Positions 1 through 4,481 of a DNA stretch of 6,769 nucleotides are shown here, piece by piece. Below the pieces are notes generated by a model that searched no databases, was not told where the DNA came from, and saw only the letters and a list, made by a program, of their open reading frames with translations. The position numbers and the translations under genes were made by a program. Location: contig DATKWV010000076.1 in NCBI GenBank assembly GCA_035529405.1, forward strand, positions 1 to 6,769, read 5' to 3'. The number at the start of each line of letters is the position of its first letter. Position 1 is the stretch's first letter. Source of the DNA: DATKWV01 sp035529405. GTDB taxonomy: Bacteria > Planctomycetota > Phycisphaerae > Sedimentisphaerales > Anaerobacaceae.

Positions 1-999
1 GCAGGGTTTCATACCGCCAAACCGCTGCGGCACGTGAATCATCAAGGGCACCCTTATGAGGTGCTCGTACATAAAGGGGCCTTTTAGAATTATATGGTGA
101 TTCGTATCCATATCGCCGTGGTCGGAGGTGATAATAACTATTGTATTGTCGGCCAGTCGCCGCTTTTTCAGTTCCTTAAGCACTTTACCCACGTGATTGT
201 CGTACAGGGCGACTTTTGCCTTGTAACATTGGCGGTAGAGCTGCCAGTGTTTTTTGTCTTTGCCCCATATAACGCGGCCCTGGTCTTCGGTCATAAACTC
301 TTTTTGCGGGCCAGGTTTGTTCAGGAAGGTTTCCTGGTGCCAGGAGTCGGGCAAAGGTGTCTTGTCCGGTTCGCCGGCGTATTTATAATCCTGGTAGTAA
401 TAAATGTCATGAGGATTGTTGTACGAAAGAAACAGCGCGAATGGTTTTTGCAGACGGGCCTTACTTCTGAGGAAAGTGACTGCTTTTTGGGTAATGCCTC
501 TGTCCCTTTGCCCGCCGACATTAGAGACACCGTAATCTTCATCCCAGCCTTCAATAGCGGTTTTCTTTTTGCCGAGATGCCATTTGCCGTAGTAAGCGGT
601 GTGATAGCCGGCATTTTGGAGTTTGACGGCGATAGTGCGCTGGTTAAGTAAATTCCCGCCGGCGTGGTGAATGTTTGCCGTTACGCCGGTCTTATGGGGA
701 TAGAGACCTGTCATAATCGAGGAGCGCGTCGGTGAGCACTGGGGTGTGGTACAAAAGCAGTTGTCAAAGACAACGCTTTCTTCGGCAAAGCGGTCGAGAT
801 TGGGGGTATCGAAGAAGCCGTTCTTAAAGCCGAGGGCCTGGAAATGCTGCTGGTCTGAAAAGATAAAAAGGATGTTGGGCCGTTTGCTTACATTATCCCA
901 ATCACCGGCAAGAGGTCGCCGGCAGCCCGACAACTCGAATGCCGTTGCAGCCGAACCGGCCATCAAGGCAAGAAACTGTCGCCGGTTTAGTCTTTTCAT
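1..999 (-). CDS. Sulfatase (formylglycine-dependent), Tat-type signal, 3' end cut by window
   Basis: A 333-codon open frame runs from the ATG at 997-999 off the left edge. It belongs to the type I sulfatase/alkaline phosphatase superfamily, which hydrolyses sulfate esters, often on polysaccharides. Visible motifs are the metal-binding start PNILFIFSDQQ (residues 41-51), the signature CSPTRSSIMTG with Cys88 as the residue converted to formylglycine, GKWHLG (138-143), and TSDHGD (291-296), a second metal site. The N-terminus has a twin-arginine-like NRRQFLAL (5-12), then a short hydrophobic stretch and LSGC (23-26). Export by Tat is therefore likely, and lipid attachment at Cys26 is possible. 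The start overlaps the trmD stop as ATGA, so translation is probably coupled to trmD; AAGGA lies about 12 nt upstream inside trmD. The real substrate cannot be told from these motifs. The C-terminal subdomain lies outside the window. Confidence 0.93.
   Translation of the reverse strand, partial: MKRLNRRQFLALMAGSAATAFELSGCRRPLAGDWDNVSKRPNILFIFSDQQHFQALGFKNGFFDTPNLDRFAEESVVFDNCFCTTPQCSPTRSSIMTGLYPHKTGVTANIHHAGGNLLNQRTIAVKLQNAGYHTAYYGKWHLGKKKTAIEGWDEDYGVSNVGGQRDRGITQKAVTFLRSKARLQKPFALFLSYNNPHDIYYYQDYKYAGEPDKTPLPDSWHQETFLNKPGPQKEFMTEDQGRVIWGKDKKHWQLYRQCYKAKVALYDNHVGKVLKELKKRRLADNTIVIITSDHGDMDTNHHIILKGPFMYEHLIRVPLMIHVPQRFGGMKPC
996..999 (-). promoter_or_regulatory. ATGA stop/start overlap, trmD to sulfatase
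   Basis: On the minus strand the bases 999 to 996 read ATGA: the sulfatase start (999-997) shares two bases with the trmD TGA stop (998-996). Overlaps of this kind usually reflect translational coupling by ribosome re-initiation and one shared transcript. This also supports the chosen sulfatase start, because the first residues from it give a clean twin-arginine signal. Confidence 0.75.
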
Positions 1000-1700
1000 C
1001 TTTCATCGGTCCTTATTTGGGACTCATTCAGCAAATCAGGTCTGAGGTTTTTTGTACGCTGCAGGGCCTGTTGGCGGCGCCATTCGGCGATTTTTGCGTG
1101 GTCGCCGCTTAAAAGAATATCAGGTACCTTCATACCGCGGAAAACTTCGGGCCTTGTATATTGCGGATATTCCAGAAGCCCCCGGCTGAAGGATTCGTCT
1201 TTGGGCGAGTCTTCGTCACCAAGGGCACCTTCCAACAACCTGACAACTGCGTCAATAATTACCATAGCAGGCAGTTCTCCACCGCTTAGAACAAAATCAC
1301 CCACTGAGATTTGTTCTGCGTCCAAGCCCAGTCGTATGCGCTCGTCGAATCCTTCGTACCTGCCGGCGATAAGAATCAGGCGCTTTTGTTTGCTTAACCG
1401 GACGGCTTTTTCCTGGTCGAACCTGCGGCCCTGAGGGGTAAGCAAAATCACGGCGGCCTTTTCGGCAGAGAGTTTCTGCACGTGTTCGAAGCAATCGAAA
1501 ACCGCCCCCGGCATCATCACCATACCCGGTCCACCACCATAAGGCTTGTCATCGACCTTCCTGTAAGGACCTGCGGCAAAATCCCGGATGTTTGTTAAAA
1601 CTATTTCAACTAGACCGGCCTGCTGAGCCCTTTTTAATATCGAATGACTCAGCGGCGATACGAACATATCCGGGAAAAGTGTAAGCACATCGATTCGCAT
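996..1700 (-). CDS. trmD: tRNA (guanine37-N1)-methyltransferase TrmD
   Basis: TrmD methylates N1 of G37, next to the anticodon, using S-adenosylmethionine; this prevents +1 frameshifting. The 234-residue protein is close to the usual family length. It starts MRIDVLTLFPDMF, carries PYGGGPGMVM (53-62), and has the SPOUT knot segments LLTPQGRRFDQ (86-96), GRYEGFDERI (113-122) and SVGDFVLSGGELPA (132-145). SFSRGLLEYPQYTRPEVF (170-187) follows; the DES stretch just before it (168-170) falls where the E. coli catalytic Asp169 lies. The start is 30 nt after the rpsP stop and has only a weak ribosome-binding sequence (GGTA directly upstream). No rimM lies between rpsP and trmD, unlike many bacteria. 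Its TGA stop overlaps the ATG of the downstream sulfatase. Confidence 0.98.
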   Translation of the reverse strand: MRIDVLTLFPDMFVSPLSHSILKRAQQAGLVEIVLTNIRDFAAGPYRKVDDKPYGGGPGMVMMPGAVFDCFEHVQKLSAEKAAVILLTPQGRRFDQEKAVRLSKQKRLILIAGRYEGFDERIRLGLDAEQISVGDFVLSGGELPAMVIIDAVVRLLEGALGDEDSPKDESFSRGLLEYPQYTRPEVFRGMKVPDILLSGDHAKIAEWRRQQALQRTKNLRPDLLNESQIRTDER

Positions 1701-1730
1701 TACCGTTTATTGATACCTTGCCGAAGGCCG

Positions 1731-2117
1731 TTACTGGCTGGGTTTCTCGCTGGCGGCCTTGGCCTTTTTTTCGGCTGCAATTTTTTCGGTTTTTGTAAAA
1801 GAAACGCCCTTTCTGCGGGCAGCAACCCTGGCTTTTACCCGTCGGCCCGTCTTTTGTTCGGCGTATTTGTGCTTGATACCCTTTCGAACCAGCATCTGTG
1901 ATACCGTGTCGGTGGGTATGGCTCCTTCGTTAAGCCAGTACTTGATGCGCTCGAGGTTGAGTACCAATTGTTTGTCCTTGTCTTTTTCGATGGGGTCGTA
2001 ATGGCCGAGCTTTTCGAGGACTTTGCCGTCGCGCGGCGTGCGTGATTCCACGGCATTGAGCCTGAAAAACGGCCTGTGCCTTCTGCCCATTCTTGTCAAT
2101 CTTAACTTTACCGCCAT
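1731..2117 (-). CDS. rpsP: 30S ribosomal protein bS16
   Basis: bS16 is a small-subunit protein that binds 16S rRNA and helps 30S assembly. The 128-residue product has the family signature from the start: MAVKLRLTRMGRRHRPFFR, then AVESRTPRDGKVLEKLGHYDP and ERIKYWLNEGAIPTDTVSQML. The core ends near residue 80. A Lys/Ala/Arg-rich tail of roughly 45 residues follows, longer than in E. coli (82 residues in all) but common in some phyla. The frame is open upstream to an ATG at 2168, but the ATG at 2117 is chosen because homology begins there and AAAGGA lies 7 nt before it. The upstream ATG would begin inside the outer direct repeat. Co-transcription with trmD is likely. Confidence 0.97.
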   Translation of the reverse strand: MAVKLRLTRMGRRHRPFFRLNAVESRTPRDGKVLEKLGHYDPIEKDKDKQLVLNLERIKYWLNEGAIPTDTVSQMLVRKGIKHKYAEQKTGRRVKARVAARRKGVSFTKTEKIAAEKKAKAASEKPSQ

Positions 2118-2124
2118 GATTTTT

Positions 2125-2130
2125 TCCTTT
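2125..2130 (-). promoter_or_regulatory. Shine-Dalgarno site of rpsP
   Basis: The minus strand reads AAAGGA here, 7 nt before the ATG at 2117. It is the clearest ribosome-binding site in the window and decides the rpsP start against the in-frame ATG at 2168. Confidence 0.7.
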
Positions 2131-2167
2131 CGCTTATCGTTTATAATCAATTTCCGCGATTTGCCCA

Positions 2168-2190
2168 CTGCAAATCACGAAACACGTTAC
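2168..2190. repeat. Outer direct repeat, left copy
   Basis: These 23 nt begin CTGCAAATCACGAAACACG and end TTAC. They match 2710-2733 in the same orientation with one substitution (C/T) and one single-base gap. The copy lies just outside the inner inverted repeat, as expected for a target-site duplication or a recombination site flanking an inserted unit. Confidence 0.75.
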
Positions 2191-2191
2191 T

Positions 2192-2207
2192 TTTTGACAG
2201 GATAACA
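2192..2207. repeat. Inner inverted repeat, left arm
   Basis: The sequence TTTTGACAGGATAACA is the exact reverse complement of 2684-2699, with 476 nt between the two arms. It starts 2 nt from the end of the left outer direct repeat. Confidence 0.8.
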
Positions 2208-2234
2208 GGATGCACATAATAATTTATCCTGTTA
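2203..2234. repeat. Hairpin at the 3' end of the GxxExxY gene
   Basis: TAACAGGAT (2203-2211) pairs perfectly with ATCCTGTTA (2226-2234) across a 14-nt loop. It overlaps the last codons and the stop of the GxxExxY gene. On the transcribed strand no run of U follows, so it is not a convincing intrinsic terminator, and read-through into rpsP stays possible. It uses the same ATCCTGT word found in the inverted and tandem repeats of this unit. Confidence 0.55.
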
Positions 2235-2610
2235 ATCGGCTTTCCAGGTCCTTGATTTTTCTCTTAACCTGAACTTTCTGCTCCGAAAAGTTCAATACCA
2301 GTCCCACCGGCTTACCGGTAGCAACCAGATAATTTACCAATTGTACTTCGTGGGCCCGGTTAATTTGTCTGATTGATTTTAATTCCAATATAGCGGTATC
2401 TTCAACTAATATGTCCGCTTTAAACTCTCCAACAATCTCGTTTTCGTAATGTACAATGATCGGTTTTTGCGATTCGGCCGTAAGTCCGTCCTTTTTAAGC
2501 TCGATCAGTAAAGATTTTTCGTAAACAGATTCCACGAATCTGAAGCCCATTTTATTGTACACACGGTAAGCACAGCCGATAATTCTCTCTGTTAGCTCTT
2601 TGTATTGCAT
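2224..2610 (-). CDS. GxxExxY-family protein (PD-(D/E)XK nuclease-like)
   Basis: A 128-residue protein of the GxxExxY family, which is assigned to the PD-(D/E)XK nuclease fold; the cellular role of the family is not established. The N-terminal helix carries GFRFVESVYEKSL (22-34), matching the family motif region around Glu27 and Tyr30, although the Gly that gives the family its name is Arg24 here. The nuclease-like core is seen as FKADILVED (63-71) with Asp66 and ILELKSI (74-80) with Glu76 and Lys78, followed by EVQLVNYLVATGKPVGLVLNF (88-108), with Gln90 and Tyr94 as usual in the family. So the D...ExK core is intact. It is the only gene inside a repeat-bounded unit between the ffh region and rpsP. 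The start at 2610 agrees with the family length; a weak GAG lies about 9 nt upstream. Confidence 0.88.
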   Translation of the reverse strand: MQYKELTERIIGCAYRVYNKMGFRFVESVYEKSLLIELKKDGLTAESQKPIIVHYENEIVGEFKADILVEDTAILELKSIRQINRAHEVQLVNYLVATGKPVGLVLNFSEQKVQVKRKIKDLESRLTG

Positions 2611-2630
2611 TACAAACCACTCGTTTCGAA

Positions 2631-2665
2631 CAGTGACTTGCCAAGCAGCTTACTAAAAGTCACTG
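2631..2665. repeat. Hairpin upstream of the GxxExxY gene
   Basis: CAGTGACTT (2631-2639) pairs perfectly with AAGTCACTG (2657-2665) across a 17-nt loop. It lies 20 nt upstream of the GxxExxY start codon and inside the right part of the repeat-bounded unit. It could be a recognition structure of the unit or part of its leader. No U-tract follows on the minus strand. Confidence 0.5.
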
Positions 2666-2670
2666 AGAAT

Positions 2671-2697
2671 ATCCTGTCAATCTTGTTATCCTGTCAA
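2671..2697. repeat. Tandem ATCCTGTCAA pair
   Basis: ATCCTGTCAA occurs at 2671-2680 and again at 2688-2697, 17 nt apart. The second copy forms part of the right arm of the inner inverted repeat. Together with the left end, the unit holds four copies of an ATCCTGT core in either orientation, which suggests binding sites for one protein. Confidence 0.55.
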
Positions 2698-2699
2698 AA
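2684..2699. repeat. Inner inverted repeat, right arm
   Basis: TGTTATCCTGTCAAAA is the perfect reverse complement of 2192-2207. Ten bases separate it from the right outer direct repeat, against two bases... on the left side one base, so the unit is not perfectly symmetrical. Confidence 0.8.
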
Positions 2700-2709
2700 T
2701 ATATCTTTG

Positions 2710-2733
2710 CTGCAAATTACGAAACACGCTTAC
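2710..2733. repeat. Outer direct repeat, right copy
   Basis: This 24-nt copy begins CTGCAAATTACGAAACACG and ends CTTAC. It matches 2168-2190 apart from one substitution and one extra base. It covers the last codons and the stop of the M-domain-like frame, so the repeat is at least partly made of host gene sequence. This favours a target duplication over repeats carried by the element. Confidence 0.75.
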
Positions 2734-2959
2734 AGGTTAAGGCATAACCGTTGATGAAAATCGCCAGGTTGGCCTGGTCAATACCGGCATCAGCGGCAAT
2801 TCTTTGTATCTGTTCGTCGGTAAGAGCAGCGGCATTTTGCCTTTCAGCGGCTGTCATTATCGCTACCGCCTTTTTGAGCTGGTCCAACTCCTGTCCGGTG
2901 GGCGCAGCAAGCATTGCCAGTTCGCTGCTGCCGCGGTTATCATTAAACCGGTTCCTCAT
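2717..2959 (-). CDS. Ffh M-domain-like ORF behind ffh (small gene, frameshifted extension or remnant)
   Basis: The 80-codon frame from ATG 2959 contains QLKKAVAIMTAAERQNAAAL and then QRIAADAGIDQANLAIF. This resembles the M-domain core of the neighbouring Ffh (QLKQMEAIVYSMTSQERRN ... RRIAAGAGVQVNDVSGL), the part that binds SRP RNA and signal sequences. The arginine-rich RRRR stretch of Ffh is missing, so RNA binding is doubtful. The frame is open well upstream of the ATG: codons back to 3022 read ISIEQYLQKVAEFAGSDYG, which also resembles the start of the Ffh M domain in position (50 against 48 residues from the aromatic-Leu pair to MT), but that point has ATA, not a start codon. No ATG, GTG or TTG occurs in frame between the stop at 3098-3100 and 2959, and ATG 2959 lacks a ribosome-binding site. 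The stop lies inside the right outer direct repeat. It may be a separate gene, an Ffh extension reached by -1 frameshift, or a decaying duplicate. Confidence 0.45.
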   Translation of the reverse strand: MRNRFNDNRGSSELAMLAAPTGQELDQLKKAVAIMTAAERQNAAALTDEQIQRIAADAGIDQANLAIFINGYALTCKRVS

Positions 2960-3030
2960 CAGCCGGCCATAATCACTGCCTGCAAATTCCGCTACTTTCT
3001 GCAGGTACTGCTCTATTGATATTTTTGGTT

Positions 3031-4461
3031 TTATCGCCGTTTTATCTTGCCCCTTCGTGTTATTTTCCTTTTGCGTCTGGAGCGCTGCTTTATTTTTTTA
3101 CCTGTGCCCATCGCCGAGCCCAGGGTATCCATCATGTTGCGGCCGCCGGACAAAAGGGCCTTCAGGCCGCCCATCCTGCCGCCGCTGAGCGCCTTGAGCA
3201 TATCCCTGCTGCGCCTGAAAGTCTTTACCAGGCCGGAAACGTCGTTTACCTGTACGCCGGCACCGGCGGCGATTCTTCTTCGCCGAGAACCATCTATTAT
3301 ATCACAATTGCGCCTTTCCTGCGAGGTCATCGAATAAACAATGGCCTCCATCTGCTTTAACTGGCTGTCGTCAACATCCAGCTCGTCGGCGGCGCTGCCC
3401 ATACCGGGCATCATCTTCAACAGGCCGGTCATGCCGCCCATTTTTTTGACGGCGTGCATTTGTTTCAGGAAGTCGTCGAAGCCGAAACTGCCTGCGGCCA
3501 TTTTCTTCTGGAGTTTTTCAGCTTCTTCGGCCTCGAAATGCTCGTGCGCCTTTTCGACTAATGTCACCACATCGCCCATTCCGAGAATCCTGCCGGCCAT
3601 GCGGTCGGGATGGAACGGCTCGAGTTTGTCGAGCTTTTCACCGACACCGATGAATTTTATGGGCTTTCCGGTCACGGCCTTTATACTCAGCGCTGCCCCG
3701 CCGCGGGCGTCACCGTCAAGCTTCGTAAGGATTATGCCGTCCAGCTCCAGGGTTTCGTTAAATTGCTTTGCGCTATTGACAGCGTCCTGGCCGGTCATGG
3801 CATCGCAGACAAGAAAGATTTGGTGGGGATTGACCGCCTTTGCCACGTTGGCGACCTCGGCCATCATTTCCTCGTCAATGTGCAGCCGGCCCGCGGTATC
3901 AAGCAAAACCACATCGAAACCGTTTTCGCCGGCGTAACGGACGCCGTTTCTGGCGACCTTTACCGAATCCTTGATGTCTTCGCTATAGACTTCAATTCCG
4001 GTCTGCTGGCCGAGAACGATTAACTGCTCTATGGCAGCAGGTCTGCGCAGGTCGTCGGCTACAAGCAGGGGCTTTTTGCCTTTTGCAACCAGATACTTGC
4101 CTAATTTGGCGGCGGTGGTGGTTTTACCTCCGCCCTGCAGGCCCGCCAGCATAATTATCGACGGCCCCGGTGAGACAAAATAAATGCTGCTGTCAACCGG
4201 GCCCATCAGCCTGGTGAGCTGGTCGTTGACGATTTTGACCATCACCTGTCCCGGATGCAGGCTCTTTATGACCTCCGCGCCCATAGCGGCCTGCGTGACG
4301 TCTTTGCAGAATTTCTTTGCAACGTGGTAGTTGACGTCCGCTTCCAAAAGGGCTTTGCGCACCTCGTGCATGGCATCAGAGACATTGGCCTCGGTGATTC
4401 TGCCCCGGCCTGAAAGGGACCTGAAAACCGAGTTAAATTTCTGTGTTAAGGATTCAAACAT
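3031..4461 (-). CDS. ffh: Signal recognition particle protein Ffh (SRP54)
   Basis: Ffh binds 4.5S/SRP RNA and signal sequences of nascent chains and delivers ribosomes to FtsY at the membrane in a GTP-dependent cycle. The 476-residue product has the N domain (about 1-95), the G domain with P-loop GLQGGGKTTTAAKL (107-120), DDLRRPAA (136-143), DTAGRL (188-193), TKLDGDARGG (246-255) and GVGEKLDKLEPF (272-283), and the methionine-rich M domain (about 325-430) with SMTSQER (377-383) and SRRRRIAAGAG (392-402), the RNA-binding segment. The usual Pro in the ERxxP stretch is Cys386. A strongly basic tail (455-476, mostly Lys/Arg) closes the protein. This tail lies where a second frame overlaps and could be a product of frame change. 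The start is 20 nt after the upstream gene with only a weak ribosome-binding site. Confidence 0.98.
   Translation of the reverse strand: MFESLTQKFNSVFRSLSGRGRITEANVSDAMHEVRKALLEADVNYHVAKKFCKDVTQAAMGAEVIKSLHPGQVMVKIVNDQLTRLMGPVDSSIYFVSPGPSIIMLAGLQGGGKTTTAAKLGKYLVAKGKKPLLVADDLRRPAAIEQLIVLGQQTGIEVYSEDIKDSVKVARNGVRYAGENGFDVVLLDTAGRLHIDEEMMAEVANVAKAVNPHQIFLVCDAMTGQDAVNSAKQFNETLELDGIILTKLDGDARGGAALSIKAVTGKPIKFIGVGEKLDKLEPFHPDRMAGRILGMGDVVTLVEKAHEHFEAEEAEKLQKKMAAGSFGFDDFLKQMHAVKKMGGMTGLLKMMPGMGSAADELDVDDSQLKQMEAIVYSMTSQERRNCDIIDGSRRRRIAAGAGVQVNDVSGLVKTFRRSRDMLKALSGGRMGGLKALLSGGRNMMDTLGSAMGTGKKIKQRSRRKRKITRRGKIKRR
3093..3099 (-). other. A7 run at the ffh 3' end, possible slippage point
   Basis: The minus strand has seven consecutive A after GGT (codon 454 of ffh). 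The -1 frame has its last stop (TAA, 3100-3098) exactly at this run and is then open to 2717. One extra A, by transcript slippage, -1 frameshifting or a sequencing or genomic indel, would replace the basic tail and fuse the M-domain-like frame to Ffh, giving about 581 residues. Seven A is a modest run, so real slippage is unproven. Confidence 0.35.
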
Positions 4462-4481
4462 CCGGTTTACTCATCTTACCG

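Larger units (their letters stand above)
2191..2709. mobile_element. Putative GxxExxY-carrying insertion unit
   Basis: This segment of about 520 bp lies between two direct repeats (2168-2190, 2710-2733) and has a perfect 16-bp inverted repeat near its ends (2192-2207 and 2684-2699). It holds one gene, for a GxxExxY-family protein on the minus strand, and subterminal hairpins at each side. The arrangement (direct repeat, inverted repeat, gene, inverted repeat, direct repeat) is what an insertion leaves behind, and the location between the ffh region and rpsP, normally a tight operon, fits. There is no recognisable transposase or integrase in it, so movement would have to rely on the GxxExxY protein itself or on a factor elsewhere. 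Exact borders are uncertain by about 10 bp on the right, where 10 extra bases lie between the inverted and direct repeats. Confidence 0.55.

Noticed and set aside
94..651. 185-codon plus-strand open frame
   Set aside because: It lies antisense to the sulfatase, whose motifs are unmistakable; the plus-strand product has no recognisable features.
1003..1005. Alternative sulfatase ATG just upstream
   Set aside because: It is in another frame and does not give the twin-arginine signal or the sulfatase motifs.
1716..1727. Hairpin CCTT-GCCG-AAGG between rpsP and trmD
   Set aside because: Only a 4-bp stem with no U-tract; no support as a terminator or processing site.
2118..2167. Promoter for rpsP (TTGCAG and a TATAAA-like box on the minus strand)
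   Set aside because: The spacing between the boxes is 19-22 nt depending on the choice and the -35 part lies in the direct repeat; not convincing.
2118..2168. Longer rpsP start at ATG 2168
   Set aside because: bS16 homology starts exactly at the ATG at 2117, which has a good Shine-Dalgarno site; the extra 17 residues would be encoded by the leader.
4454..4474. Six-codon mini-ORF (ATG at 4474-4472) ending across the ffh start
   Set aside because: Could be a coupling leader, but it is too short to separate from chance and has no clear ribosome-binding site.
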